Below, in pieces: positions 23,662-32,568 of a stretch of 43,921 bases of DNA; within the stretch, counting starts at the first letter, position 1, and each line of letters begins with the position of its first letter. A program made the translations under genes and the position numbers. The stretch is from Mycobacterium sp. KBS0706. GTDB lineage: Bacteria > Pseudomonadota > Alphaproteobacteria > DSM-16000 > Inquilinaceae. Location: contig NZ_VCCH02000070.1 of assembly GCF_005938675.2 (NCBI RefSeq), positions 1 to 43,921 on the forward strand, given 5' to 3'. The notes beneath the pieces are model-generated. The model searched no databases and had not been told where the DNA came from. It was given only the letters and a program-made list of their open reading frames with translations.

Positions 23662-24672
23662 CTACCGCAGCGGCGCCTCGTAGGGGTGGTAATAACCCGC
23701 CTCCTGCGTCGACAGGGCCAGGACCTCGCCGTTCCGGAAGATCAGGGTGACGCCGTGCTCCTGCTCCCAGGGCGGATACAGCACCAGGCTCGAGAAGCGG
23801 CTCCGCCACCGGTCGGTGTCGGAGATGCTCAGGAAACGGATGTCGGTGGCGGCGAAGGCCGCGTCCGCATCCGGCAACTCGAACGGGTCGTCGGCATCGT
23901 CGGCGCCGTAATCGATCTCCGCGGCCGACTTGCGGTAATCGGCATAGAGGAGATCCTTGATCCGCGGCAGCAGGTCCCGCGGCAGCCGGACGAAGTCGAG
24001 CAGCGTCTCGATCTGCTTGGCGTCGACCGCGGCCTGACCGTCGTTGAGGAAGATCTCGACCTTCACGTCGCGATCGAGCAGATCGGAGCGCACGGTGAGG
24101 GCGTTCTCCGTGACGGTGACAACAGGTGCGGGCGCCGCCTTCCGGGCGGCCTGCCGCGACGCCGCCGCGCTGTCCATCGCCCGTTGGAACTCGGCCTCAC
24201 GCGCGGCCAGGATCTCCGCGAAGCTCCGCTCCGGCGGCCGGAGTCGGAACGAGGCGAGCGCGGCCTCGAACGCCTTCACCGTCGTCTCCGCCTCTTCGTC
24301 GTCGAACGTAGCCTCGGCCCGGTACAGAAACCTCGGGTCGGGCGGCACGAGGATGACGATATGGCGATGCGAGGGGGGATCGTTCTCTCCGTCCGGGTAA
24401 CTTCGGAGCACGATGTAGGTTCCCGGCAGGCCGTCGGCATCAAAGGCGCGGCGCTCGACGATCGCCTGCCCCTCGACCAGCCGTGCCGCCTCGCCCTCGA
24501 TCCTCGCCGCAGCATCGCCCTCCACCTTGGATTCGGTCGAGCAGATCGAGAGTTCCGGCGATGTCACCGTCTGGGTGAAGGGCTTGGCCGTGACCACCTC
24601 ATGCCAGTTCACGAGCCGGGGAAACGCATCGTCGATGTCGATCTCGAAGCTGTTGGCGATGACGTGCTGCAT
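23662..24672 (-). CDS. Unknown two-part protein, possible DUF6985-like C-terminus
   Basis: A 336-residue protein I cannot place with confidence. The N-terminal half (about 1-150) reads like a DUF1795/DcrB-type beta fold with 'TYIVLRSYPDGE' and 'FEAALASFRL'. A charged, Ala-rich linker follows (about 150-195), then a C-terminal domain with 'AKQIETLLDFVRLPRDLLPRIKDLL' and 'EQEHGVTLIFRNGEVLAL', which recalls DUF6985-type immunity-like domains. No signal peptide. The start at 24672 has a strong GGGGAGAGAAG site. Divergent from mutL across 168 bases. Some DUF1795/DcrB and DUF6985 proteins accompany secretion-system effectors, but no effector gene is in view, so no role is assigned. Confidence 0.6.
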   Translation of the reverse strand: MQHVIANSFEIDIDDAFPRLVNWHEVVTAKPFTQTVTSPELSICSTESKVEGDAAARIEGEAARLVEGQAIVERRAFDADGLPGTYIVLRSYPDGENDPPSHRHIVILVPPDPRFLYRAEATFDDEEAETTVKAFEAALASFRLRPPERSFAEILAAREAEFQRAMDSAAASRQAARKAAPAPVVTVTENALTVRSDLLDRDVKVEIFLNDGQAAVDAKQIETLLDFVRLPRDLLPRIKDLLYADYRKSAAEIDYGADDADDPFELPDADAAFAATDIRFLSISDTDRWRSRFSSLVLYPPWEQEHGVTLIFRNGEVLALSTQEAGYYHPYEAPLR

Positions 24673-24840
24673 CTTCTCTCCCCGCGGCTGGTCTCGCGCA
24701 GCCGGTAGGATTGTCTGCGCGACGAAGGACATCCTGCCTTCAGCCTGCACGGTCTGACAGCCCTTGAATGCGATTTCGGCCACGAAGCCATTTCCCGCGG
24801 CCGGGTGACACGACTGGGGTCCCCCTTTAGAATCGGCGGC

Positions 24841-26703
24841 ATGACCATCGACTCCCTGCGCACCATCCGCCGCCTGCCGCCGACCCTGGTCAACCAGATC
24901 GCCGCCGGCGAGGTGATCGAACGCCCGGCCGCGGCGGTGAAGGAGCTGGTGGAGAACGCGATCGACGCCGGCGCCCGCCGCATCGACGTGGCGCTGCGCG
25001 ATGGCGGCCGCAGCCTGATCTCCGTCGTCGATGACGGCGCCGGCATGGATCCGGAGGAACTGGTGCTGGCGATCGAGCGCCACGCCACCTCGAAGCTGCC
25101 CGACGACGACCTGGTGCGGATCTCGACCCTGGGCTTCCGCGGCGAGGCGCTGCCCTCGATCGGCGCCGTGTCCCGCCTCTTCATCGCCAGCCGGCCGAGA
25201 CATGCCGCCGAGGGCTGGAGCCTGTCGGTCGAAGGCGGGGCGGTGGCCGCGCCGGTGCCGGCGGCGCTGAACCAGGGCACCCGGGTCGAGGTGCGCGACT
25301 TGTTCTACGCCACCCCGGCGCGGTTGAAGTTCCTGAAGGGCGAGCGGGCCGAGACCCAGGCCGCGGTCGACATGGTCGAGCGCTTGGCCATGGCCCATCC
25401 GACCCTCAGCTTCTCCGTGTCCGACGCCAGCCGCACCCTGTTGCGGCTGGAGGCGGCGCAGGGCGAGCTGTTCGACGCCCGCCTGGCCCGCGTCGGCGCC
25501 GTGCTGGGCGGTGCCTTCGCCGAGAACGCCCTGCCGATCGAGGCGCAGCGCGAGTCGGTGCGCCTGACCGGCCATGCCGCGCTGCCGACCCTGAATCGCG
25601 GCACCGCCCAGGCGCAGTACCTGTTCGTCAACGGCCGGCCGGTGCGCGACCGGCTGCTGCTCGGCGCCATCCGCGGCGCCTATGCCGATGTGCTGCCGCG
25701 CGACCGCCACCCGGTGCTGGCGCTGTATCTCGAGCTGCCGCCGGAGGAGGTCGATGTCAACGTCCACCCGACCAAGGCCGAGGTGCGGTTCCGCGACCCG
25801 GCGCTGGTGCGTGGGCTGATCGTCAGCGCCCTGCGCCACGCCATCGCCGCCGCCGGCCACCGCGCCTCGACCAGCGTCGGAGCCGACACGCTGGCCGCCT
25901 TCGCGACCCAGGGCGGAGGGGCGCCGGGCGGGCCGGCGCCGATGCAGGCCCCGCTGTCCCGGTTCAGCGGCCAGGTCTCACCCTCCTGGTTCCAGACCCG
26001 CGGCCCGGTGCGGCCGCCCGCCGGCCTGGCCGAGGCGGCCGCCGCCTGGCAGGCGCCGATCGCCGCCGACCTGGCCCGGCCCTCCGCCAGGGCCGAGGCC
26101 GCGGTGGAGGAGCCGGCGCCGGACCACCCGCTGGGCGCCGCCCGGGCCCAGGTCCACGCCACCTACATCGTCGCCCAGACCGGCGACGGCCTGGTCATCG
26201 TCGACCAGCATGCGGCGCATGAGCGCATCGTCTATGAGCGGATGAAGGCCGAGCTGCTGTCCGGCACGGTCAAGAGCCAGGGCCTGCTGCTGCCGGTGGT
26301 GGTGGAGCTGAACGAGGCCTCGGTCGACCGCCTCGCCGCCCGCCAGGCCGAGCTGGCGGAGCTGGGGCTGGAGCTCGAGCCCTTCGGCCCCGGCGCCGTG
26401 GTGGTGCGCGGCGTGCCGGCCCTGCTCGGCCAGTCCGACGTGCCCGGCCTGGTGCAGGACCTCGCCGACGCCCTGGCGGAGTGGGACGACGCAAGGCCGC
26501 TGACCGAGCGCCTGGCCCATGTCTGCGCCACCATGGCCTGCCACGGCAGCGTCCGCGCCGGCCGCCGCCTGAACGCGGCCGAGATGGACGCGCTGCTGCG
26601 CAGCATGGAGGCCACGCCCAATGCCGGCCAGTGCAACCACGGCCGGCCGACCTATGTCGAGCTGAAGCTGTCCGATATCGAGAAGCTGTTCCAGCGGCGC
26701 TGA
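24841..26703 (+). CDS. mutL: DNA mismatch repair protein MutL
   Basis: A 620-residue MutL. The GHKL ATPase domain has 'VNQIAAGEVIERPAAAVKEL', 'ENAIDAGA', 'DDGAGM' and 'TLGFRGEALPSIGAV'; the C-terminal dimerisation domain holds the endonuclease motif DQHA-x2-E-x4-E as 'DQHAAHERIVYE' and the zinc-ligand motifs 'CATMACHGSVRAGRRL' and 'QCNHGRPT'. It is therefore of the nicking type expected in bacteria without MutH. The linker (about residues 345-430) is Pro/Ala-rich. ATG 24841 gives the conserved start just before 'IRRLPPTLVNQIAAGE'. Confidence 0.96.
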   Translation: MTIDSLRTIRRLPPTLVNQIAAGEVIERPAAAVKELVENAIDAGARRIDVALRDGGRSLISVVDDGAGMDPEELVLAIERHATSKLPDDDLVRISTLGFRGEALPSIGAVSRLFIASRPRHAAEGWSLSVEGGAVAAPVPAALNQGTRVEVRDLFYATPARLKFLKGERAETQAAVDMVERLAMAHPTLSFSVSDASRTLLRLEAAQGELFDARLARVGAVLGGAFAENALPIEAQRESVRLTGHAALPTLNRGTAQAQYLFVNGRPVRDRLLLGAIRGAYADVLPRDRHPVLALYLELPPEEVDVNVHPTKAEVRFRDPALVRGLIVSALRHAIAAAGHRASTSVGADTLAAFATQGGGAPGGPAPMQAPLSRFSGQVSPSWFQTRGPVRPPAGLAEAAAAWQAPIAADLARPSARAEAAVEEPAPDHPLGAARAQVHATYIVAQTGDGLVIVDQHAAHERIVYERMKAELLSGTVKSQGLLLPVVVELNEASVDRLAARQAELAELGLELEPFGPGAVVVRGVPALLGQSDVPGLVQDLADALAEWDDARPLTERLAHVCATMACHGSVRAGRRLNAAEMDALLRSMEATPNAGQCNHGRPTYVELKLSDIEKLFQRR

Positions 26704-26710
26704 GCCACGG

Positions 26711-27238
26711 TCACGGCCCGCAGGCGGCTTCCAGCACCGCGAGGTCGTCCCAGGTGACCGGGAACACCGGGGTCGGGTGGCCGCCGATCGGCTCGAGGAA
26801 CAGCTCGCCCTTCATCCCGCCGAGCCGCCGGTAGAAGCCGCGGGCGCCGTGATTGCCCTCGATCACCTCCAGGAAGGCGGCCTCGAAGCCCAGGCCCCGC
26901 AGCTCGGCCGCGGCCCGGCCCATCAGGCGCCGCCCGATGCCGCCGCCGCGCTGCCCGGGCGCGACATGCAGGTTGTCGATCAGCGCCAGCCGAGTGGTGC
27001 TCGGCCAGGCCGCAACGAAGCCGGCGATTCCGTCCGGCGCCATGGCGACCAGGATCACCCGGCGCGGCTCGTCCTTGCTGAACGTCCTGCCCCAGCGCGC
27101 CGCCAGCTCTCCGGCGGCCGGCCCGTCCAGGTAGCTGTCGGGCAGCAGCCCGCGATAGGCGCTGCGCCAGCTGCGCTGGTGCAGACCGGCGATCGCCGCG
27201 GCATCCGCAGCCGTCGCCGGCCGGATCTCGATGGTCAT
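26711..27238 (-). CDS. GNAT-family N-acetyltransferase
   Basis: A 175-residue acetyltransferase. The acetyl-CoA motif A is 'LHVAPGQRGGGIGRRLM' (about residues 90-106), preceded by the usual beta strands and followed by 'AFLEVIEGNHGARGFYRRLGG'. Substrate unknown. The ATG at 27238 is chosen for its GGGAGG site six bases upstream; a start at 27259 lacks one. Tail to tail with mutL (seven bases between) and divergent from the YdeI-family gene. Confidence 0.85.
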   Translation of the reverse strand: MTIEIRPATAADAAAIAGLHQRSWRSAYRGLLPDSYLDGPAAGELAARWGRTFSKDEPRRVILVAMAPDGIAGFVAAWPSTTRLALIDNLHVAPGQRGGGIGRRLMGRAAAELRGLGFEAAFLEVIEGNHGARGFYRRLGGMKGELFLEPIGGHPTPVFPVTWDDLAVLEAACGP

Positions 27239-27294
27239 GGCGACCTCCCGCGAGAGCATAGCCCGGTCCCGGCGATGCCGCCTATCCTCGCACC

Positions 27295-27897
27295 ATGATC
27301 GGTCCCGAACAGTTGGGCGAGCACCAGGGCCTGCCGCTGCTGCGCTTCGCCGACGCCGCCTCCTGGGAGACCTGGCTGGCGGCGAATCACATCTCCTCCC
27401 GCGGCGTCTGGCTGGCCATCGCCAGGGTCGGCTCGGGCACGGCCTCGGTGACCTATGAGCAGGCGCTGGACCTCGCCCTCTGCCATGGCTGGATCGACGG
27501 CCGCAAGCAAGGCGGCGACGAAGGCGCCTGGCGGCAGAAATTCACGCCGCGCGGCCCGCGCAGCGCCTGGTCGCAGCGCAACCGCGAGAAGGTGGAGGTG
27601 CTGATCGCCGCCGGGCGGATGGCGCCGGCCGGCCTCGCCGCGGTCGAGGCGGCGCGGCGCGGCGGGCGGTGGGAGGCGGCCTACGGCCTCAGCCGCCATC
27701 GCGGCGTGCCGGACGATCTGCAGGCGGCGCTCGATGACAATCCCGTGGCATCGACGTTCTTCGCCACGCTCGACTCGCGCAATCGCTACGCCGTGCTGTA
27801 TCGTGTGCAGACTGCGAAGAAGGCCGAAACCCGTGCCCGCCGAATCGCCGATTTCGTCGCCATGCTTGCGCGCGGCGAACGGATTCATCGCGAATGA
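27295..27897 (+). CDS. YdeI/OmpD-associated-family protein
   Basis: A 200-residue protein of the YdeI family (Pfam OmdA-type C-terminus). Recognised from 'SWETWLAANHISSRGVWLAIAR' in pieces, 'TYEQALDLALCHGWIDGRK', 'QKFTPRGPRSAWSQRN' and the C-terminal 'RRIADFVAMLARGE'. Members are small cytoplasmic proteins of poorly known role, some linked to stress or bacteriocin protection. Divergent from the GNAT gene, 56 bases apart. Confidence 0.82.
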   Translation: MIGPEQLGEHQGLPLLRFADAASWETWLAANHISSRGVWLAIARVGSGTASVTYEQALDLALCHGWIDGRKQGGDEGAWRQKFTPRGPRSAWSQRNREKVEVLIAAGRMAPAGLAAVEAARRGGRWEAAYGLSRHRGVPDDLQAALDDNPVASTFFATLDSRNRYAVLYRVQTAKKAETRARRIADFVAMLARGERIHRE

Positions 27898-28042
27898 GGC
27901 GGCGCCGTCGGCCGGCCGCGGGACCGGCATGCCGGAACGGCTGTTGGCACCGCCGCCGAGGAAGCATATCTAGTGCGTCCGCGCGGGAGGCATTCATCCC
28001 CCGCCGGTGAATCGGGGATACATGCAACGAGTCGACGGAACG

Positions 28043-28426
28043 ATGAGCGGGTACAAGGAAAAGGGGTTCGGGGACCGGCTGAGCAGCGCTCAGGATGCAA
28101 AGAAGGCGGCGCTGGAGCGGTTCCGCGCCAAGGTCTCGCCGGACAATCCGGAGCTGGCCCGGCAGCGGGCGGAGCGCGAGGCCCGGGCGATCGCGCGCGA
28201 GCAACGCGAGGCCGAGCGCCGGGCGGCCAAAGAGGCCGAGGCGGCGCGGCTGAAGGCCGAGGCCGAGGCGCGGGCGATCGAAGAGGCGCGGCTGAAGGCG
28301 GAGGCCGCCGAGGCCGAGGCCCGGGCGCGGCGCGAGGAAGCCGAGCGGATGGTGTCGCTCCTGGCCGAGCAGAAGGCCGAGCGCGACGCCCGCTACGCCG
28401 CCCGCAAGGCGCGCGTCAAGCGCTGA
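28043..28426 (+). CDS. DUF6481-type coiled-coil protein
   Basis: A 127-residue, highly charged protein, almost entirely one Ala/Glu/Arg/Lys-rich helix (about residues 25-127) likely to form a coiled coil. The N-terminus 'MSGYKEKGFGDRLSSAQDAKKAAL' in pieces matches the DUF6481 family of alphaproteobacteria, which sets the start at 28043 (GGAA upstream) over GTG 28007 and ATG 28022. No membrane segment or signal. Function unknown. Twenty bases upstream of ybaK, probably co-transcribed. Confidence 0.75.
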   Translation: MSGYKEKGFGDRLSSAQDAKKAALERFRAKVSPDNPELARQRAEREARAIAREQREAERRAAKEAEAARLKAEAEARAIEEARLKAEAAEAEARARREEAERMVSLLAEQKAERDARYAARKARVKR

Positions 28427-28446
28427 CCTGAGAGGCGCGGGGCGTC

Positions 28447-28920
28447 ATGTCGAAGACCACCCGCGCCACCCATGCGCTGCAGCAGGCGGGCGTGAGCTTC
28501 GCCGTCGCGACCTATGACTACGACCCCGGCGCCGACCGAATCGGTCTGCAGGCGGCCGAGGCCATGGGCGTGCCGCCGCGCATCGTGCTGAAGACGCTGA
28601 TGGCGGAGGCCGACGGCAAGCCGGTCTGCGTCGTCGTGCCGTCCGATCGTGAGGTCGGCATGAAGAAGCTGGCCGCCGCCTTCGGCGCGAAGTCGGCGCA
28701 GATGATGCGGCCGGCCGATGCCGAGCGCGTCACGGGCTACCATGTCGGCGGCATCAGCCCGCTCGGCCAGAAGCGGGCGGTGCCGACCGCGATCGAGGAA
28801 GCGGCGATGGCCGAGGCCGAAATCTTCGTCAATGGCGGCCAGCGCGGCCTGCAGATCCGCCTCAGGCCGCAGGACCTGCAGGCGGCGCTGAAGGCCAAGG
28901 TGGCGCCGCTGGTGGCCTGA
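28447..28920 (+). CDS. ybaK: Cys-tRNA(Pro)/Cys-tRNA(Cys) deacylase YbaK
   Basis: A 157-residue YbaK/EbsC-family protein that hydrolyses misacylated Cys-tRNA(Pro) in trans. The key Lys is in 'RIVLKTLMAEADGKPVCVVVP' (about residue 49), and the substrate loop 'GYHVGGISPLGQKR' is intact, as is the C-terminal 'EIFVNGGQRGLQI'. Length is the family norm. Sits between the DUF6481 gene and the flavoprotein gene, all on plus with short gaps, so possibly one transcript. Confidence 0.92.
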   Translation: MSKTTRATHALQQAGVSFAVATYDYDPGADRIGLQAAEAMGVPPRIVLKTLMAEADGKPVCVVVPSDREVGMKKLAAAFGAKSAQMMRPADAERVTGYHVGGISPLGQKRAVPTAIEEAAMAEAEIFVNGGQRGLQIRLRPQDLQAALKAKVAPLVA

Positions 28921-28952
28921 TCGGGCGAGCGGCGGGCCGGAACGGGGGCGGG

Positions 28953-30131
28953 GTGCAGTCCTTCGACGTGGTGGTGATCGGCGCCGGGGCGGCCGGGATG
29001 ATGTGCGCGGCCGAGGCCGGCCGGCGTGGCCGGTCGGTGCTTGTGCTCGACCACGCCGCGGCGCCGGGCGAGAAGATCCGCATCTCCGGCGGCGGCCGCT
29101 GCAACTTCACCAATCTGCACGCGGCGCCGGCCAACTTCGTCTCCGCCAACCCGCATTTCTGCATCTCGGCGCTGCGCCGCTACACCCAGCGCGACTTCAT
29201 CACCCTGGTCGAGCGGCACGGCATCGCCTGGCACGAGAAGACGCTGGGCCAGCTGTTCTGCGACGGCTCGTCCCGCCAGATCATCGACCTGCTGCTGGCC
29301 GAGATGAACCGGGCCGGCGTCACGCTGCGCCTGTCGAGCAAGGTCGACTCGGTCGGGTGCGACGCCGACGGCTTCGTCCTGGCGCTGGGGGCCGAACAAC
29401 TGCGCTGCCGGTCCCTGGTGGTCGCCACCGGCGGCCGGTCGATCCCGAAGATGGGCGCCACCGGCTTCGGCTATGACCTCGCCGCCCGCTTCGGTCTCAA
29501 GGTCACCGAGACCCGGCCCGCCCTGGTGCCGCTGACCTTCGAGCCGGCGTTGCTGGAGCGGCTGAAGCCGCTGGCCGGAATCGCCGTCGACGCCGAGATC
29601 GGCTGCGGCCGCACCAGGTTCCGCGAGGCGATGCTGTTCACCCATCGCGGCCTCAGCGGCCCGTCGGTGCTGCAGATCTCCTCCTATTGGCGCGAGGGAC
29701 AGGAGATCGAGGTGTCGATGCTGCCCGGCACCGACATGTTCGACTGGCTGCGCGCCGCCCGCGCCGCGAATGGCCGCCGGGCCCCGCACACCGTGCTGGC
29801 CGAGGCGCTGCCGAAGCGGCTGGCGCAGACCATCGCTGAGGCCGAGGGCGCGGCCGGCAACCTCGCCGACCTGTCGGACAAGGTGCTGCGCCGGGTGGCG
29901 GAGGCGGTGAATGGCTGGCGCGTGCGCCCGGCCGGATCCGAGGGCTACCGCACCGCCGAGGTGACGCTGGGCGGGGTCGACACCGCCGGCCTCGATTCGC
30001 GGACCATGGAGGCGAAGACGGTGCCGGGCCTCTACTTCATCGGCGAGGTGGTGGACGTCACCGGCTGGCTCGGCGGCTACAACTTCCAATGGGCCTGGTC
30101 GTCGGGTTGGTGTGCGGGACAAGCCGTTTGA
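28953..30131 (+). CDS. YhiN/HI0933-family flavoprotein
   Basis: A 392-residue FAD-dependent oxidoreductase. N-terminal dinucleotide motif 'VVIGAGAAGMMCAAEAG' (residues about 7-23), the family signature 'GEKIRISGGGRCNFTN' (about 45-60), and the C-terminal 'GLYFIGEVVDVTGWLGGYN' with the second FAD contact. The family is conserved but its substrate is unknown. GTG start at 28953, with a GGGG-rich stretch upstream as a weak ribosome site. Tail to tail with the ABM monooxygenase gene, eight bases apart. Confidence 0.9.
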   Translation: MQSFDVVVIGAGAAGMMCAAEAGRRGRSVLVLDHAAAPGEKIRISGGGRCNFTNLHAAPANFVSANPHFCISALRRYTQRDFITLVERHGIAWHEKTLGQLFCDGSSRQIIDLLLAEMNRAGVTLRLSSKVDSVGCDADGFVLALGAEQLRCRSLVVATGGRSIPKMGATGFGYDLAARFGLKVTETRPALVPLTFEPALLERLKPLAGIAVDAEIGCGRTRFREAMLFTHRGLSGPSVLQISSYWREGQEIEVSMLPGTDMFDWLRAARAANGRRAPHTVLAEALPKRLAQTIAEAEGAAGNLADLSDKVLRRVAEAVNGWRVRPAGSEGYRTAEVTLGGVDTAGLDSRTMEAKTVPGLYFIGEVVDVTGWLGGYNFQWAWSSGWCAGQAV

Positions 30132-30139
30132 GCAGCCTT

Positions 30140-30490
30140 TCAGGCCGTCGCGGTCGCGAAGTCGCCGCGCATCGGCTGCCAGATGGTGACGCCGCGCTCC
30201 TGCCGCAGCACGTCCGGCAGCGCCGCGATATAGGCCTGGCGGTAGTCGCGGGGGATCTGCACCTGCACCAGCTCGTCGAGATCGGCCCAGGTCTCGTACA
30301 GCATGAACAGCGTCGGGTCGTCCGGCGACCGGTGCAGCACGGCGTTGATGAAGCTCGGCTCGTGCCGCATCGCGTCCAGCACCGGCGCCAGCAGGTCCAG
30401 GAACTCGGCCTCGCGGCCCGGCTTGACATGCAGGGTGACGATGAAGGCGACGGTGGTGTCGCCGGGCCGGGTGACGGTGGACTGCAGCAT
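30140..30490 (-). CDS. ABM-domain quinol monooxygenase-like protein
   Basis: A 116-residue dimeric alpha/beta-barrel (antibiotic biosynthesis monooxygenase, YgiN-like) protein: 'TLHVKPGREAEFLDLLAPVL' near residues 19-38, 'EPSFINAVLHRSPDDPTLFMLYETW' in pieces, the latter the hallmark region. Such enzymes oxidise quinols or polyketide-like substrates without cofactor, or serve as heme or reactive-aldehyde handlers. The ATG at 30490 has AGGAGG five bases upstream. Last of three co-directed genes with the enoyl-reductase-like and hydrolase genes. Confidence 0.85.
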   Translation of the reverse strand: MLQSTVTRPGDTTVAFIVTLHVKPGREAEFLDLLAPVLDAMRHEPSFINAVLHRSPDDPTLFMLYETWADLDELVQVQIPRDYRQAYIAALPDVLRQERGVTIWQPMRGDFATATA

Positions 30491-30568
30491 CGGGGCCTCC
30501 TGTGGCAGCGGCCGGCAGGATGCAGGTGCGCCCGTCCCGCGGTCCATGACCTCGGAGGTCATGGATCG

Positions 30569-31543
30569 TCACATCCGGAAGATCCGCTTGCCGTCGCCTG
30601 GGCGGGCCCAGCTGTCGGCGATGGCGCGTTCGGCATCCGCCAGCGGGTGGACGCCGCCGAGCGGCACCCGGATCTCCGGCCGGGCGAAGACCGCGATCAT
30701 CTCGCGCAGCATCGCCGCATCCGCCGGCGGCGGCGGGCCGAAGAAGTAGCGGTAGACGCTGGGCTGCAGCGAGACGCCGTTCAGCAGCAGGTCGAAATTG
30801 TGCAGCGTGAAGCTCTCCTCGCTCATGCCGCCGTTGATCACCACCCGGCCACCGAAGGCTAGGCTGCGGATCAGCGTCCCGGTCGCCGGCCCGCCGACAT
30901 TGTCGACCACGCCGTGCAGCCCGGCGCCGCCGGTGACTGCCATCACCTCGGCCCGCAGATCCTGGCGGGACAAGTCGATCAGCGCCTCGGCACCGAGCTC
31001 GCGCAGGTCGAGCTCCGGATGCTCGCGGCGGACGATCGCGACCGTCCGGATGCCGCGTCGCCGGGCGAATTGCAGCGCCAGGGTCGAGATCGTGGAATAT
31101 CCGGCCGTCACTGCCAGCCACAGCCCGGCCGCGACCCCGGACTCGGCCACCAGGTCCCAGGCGGTGATCGGGTTCATCAACTGCCCGGCCTTTTCGGCCG
31201 GCATGCCGGGCGGCAACGGGATCAGATACTCGGCCGGCACCGCCGCGTACTCCGCCCAGGTCCGCTCATGGCTGAAGGCCACCAGCGTGCCCGGCGGCAG
31301 CGCCACGCCCGGCCCTGCCCGTTCGATCACCCCGGCGCCGTGATTGCCGGCGATCTGGCGCGGAAATTTCGGCTTCTTCGGCTCGGGATACAGGTTCTGC
31401 ACGAACAGGAAGTCGCCCGGGTTGATCGAGGCCGCGACCATCCGCACCAGCGCCTCGCCCGGCCCGATCTCCGGCACCGGCACATCGGCCAGGTACAGCA
31501 CCTCTGCCGGCAGGCCGATCCGGTCGAACACCACCGCTTTCAT
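30569..31543 (-). CDS. ETR-like MDR reductase
   Basis: A 324-residue medium-chain reductase of the 2-enoyl thioester reductase-like type. 'MKAVVFDRIGLPAEVLYLADVP' in pieces opens the protein; 'INPGDFLFVQNLYP', 'QIAGNHGAGVIERAGPGV' and 'VTAGYSTISTLALQFARRRGI' form the catalytic and NADPH-binding parts, with AGYSTIS as an unusual nucleotide loop. No zinc-binding cysteines. The ATG at 31543 is preceded by GGAGG at five bases; an ATG at 31558 overlapping the hydrolase stop has no such site. Eleven bases after the hydrolase gene, so one operon. Substrate unknown. Confidence 0.82.
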   Translation of the reverse strand: MKAVVFDRIGLPAEVLYLADVPVPEIGPGEALVRMVAASINPGDFLFVQNLYPEPKKPKFPRQIAGNHGAGVIERAGPGVALPPGTLVAFSHERTWAEYAAVPAEYLIPLPPGMPAEKAGQLMNPITAWDLVAESGVAAGLWLAVTAGYSTISTLALQFARRRGIRTVAIVRREHPELDLRELGAEALIDLSRQDLRAEVMAVTGGAGLHGVVDNVGGPATGTLIRSLAFGGRVVINGGMSEESFTLHNFDLLLNGVSLQPSVYRYFFGPPPPADAAMLREMIAVFARPEIRVPLGGVHPLADAERAIADSWARPGDGKRIFRM

Positions 31544-31554
31544 CCGATCCTCCG

Positions 31555-32472
31555 TCATTCGCCGTCGATGAAGTCGCGCAGCAGCGCCACGGTCTGGTCC
31601 GGCGCCTCCTCCATCAGCCAGTGGCCGGTGCCGGGGATCACCACGGCGCGCACATCGGTGGCGACGCTGCGCATGAACATGGCGGGGTAGGGGCCGAAGG
31701 CGTGCTCGGCGCCGACCGCCAGCACTGGGATGGTCAGCTTGCGATCCTCCGCCCCGGCATTCTGCCGGGCATCCTCGGCGAAGGCGGCGAATTGGGCGAA
31801 GGCGGCGCGCATGCCGCCCGGCGCGGCGTATTGTGCGGCGTAGTGGTCACGGACCTCGTCGCCGATCCGGGCCGGGTCGGCGCTAAAGGCGTTCCAGAAA
31901 TGGTCGAAATAGAGCCGCTCGCGGCCGGCGACCAGGCGCTCGGCGTCCGGGCCGCCGAAGTTCCAGTGCCACAGCGCCGGGAAGGCCTTGACCTCCTCCC
32001 ACGGGCTGACGCCGGGGATCGGCGCCTCCAGGAAGGCCAGCCGGGTGACCTTGCCGGGATAGCGCGCGGCATAGGCATAGGCGACGATGCCGCCGAGGTC
32101 GTGCCCGACCAGGGTGGCGGTATCGAAGCCCAGCGCCTCGACCACGGTGCGAATGTCGGCGGCCTGGGTCGCCTGGTCGTAGCCGCCGGCGGGGCGGGAC
32201 GACCGGCCGAGGCCGCGCAGGTCCGGCACGATCACGGTGTGGCGCGGCGCCAGCGCCGCCGCCAGCGGCCCCCACATGTCGCCACTCTCGGGATTTCCAT
32301 GCAGCAGCACCACCGGGTCGCCGGAACCGCCGACCTGCACGAAGATCTCGGCGCCGGGCACGGCGATCGTCCGGCTCTGGAAGCCCGCCGGCAGGCCGGG
32401 TGGCGCGGCGGCAGCCGGCACTGTCGCGGACAGCCCGGCCGCCGCCAGGAACACTAGGGGAAGTCTGGTCAT
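31555..32472 (-). CDS. Secreted alpha/beta hydrolase, epoxide-hydrolase-like
   Basis: A 305-residue hydrolase with a Sec signal peptide (about residues 1-23, 'VPAAAA' cleavage region). Oxyanion motif 'LLHGNPESGDMW', nucleophile Asp in 'GHDLGG' (about residue 123), catalytic His in 'PGTGHWLMEE'. The Asp nucleophile (Asp-His pair) points to epoxide hydrolase or haloalkane dehalogenase chemistry rather than an esterase. Periplasmic, whereas its operon partners are cytoplasmic. First gene of the minus operon; divergent from the GlxA-type regulator 96 bases away. Confidence 0.85.
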   Translation of the reverse strand: MTRLPLVFLAAAGLSATVPAAAAPPGLPAGFQSRTIAVPGAEIFVQVGGSGDPVVLLHGNPESGDMWGPLAAALAPRHTVIVPDLRGLGRSSRPAGGYDQATQAADIRTVVEALGFDTATLVGHDLGGIVAYAYAARYPGKVTRLAFLEAPIPGVSPWEEVKAFPALWHWNFGGPDAERLVAGRERLYFDHFWNAFSADPARIGDEVRDHYAAQYAAPGGMRAAFAQFAAFAEDARQNAGAEDRKLTIPVLAVGAEHAFGPYPAMFMRSVATDVRAVVIPGTGHWLMEEAPDQTVALLRDFIDGE

Positions 32473-32510
32473 CGAAGCCTCGGAACAGGGGTGCGTTCAG
32501 AGACCCTAGA

Positions 32511-32530
32511 AGCGGTTGACCAGCGGTTGA
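32511..32530. repeat. Direct repeats in the hydrolase/regulator divergent promoter
   Basis: AGCGGTTGA occurs twice (32511-32519, 32522-32530) with an 11-base period, and a third TTGA lies at 32541. Adjacent same-side half-sites are what AraC-family proteins usually bind; the regulator encoded next door is the natural candidate. The function is inference. Confidence 0.5.
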
Positions 32531-32568
32531 ATTGGCAGGATTGACAATCTCCATGCTAAAACTGCCGG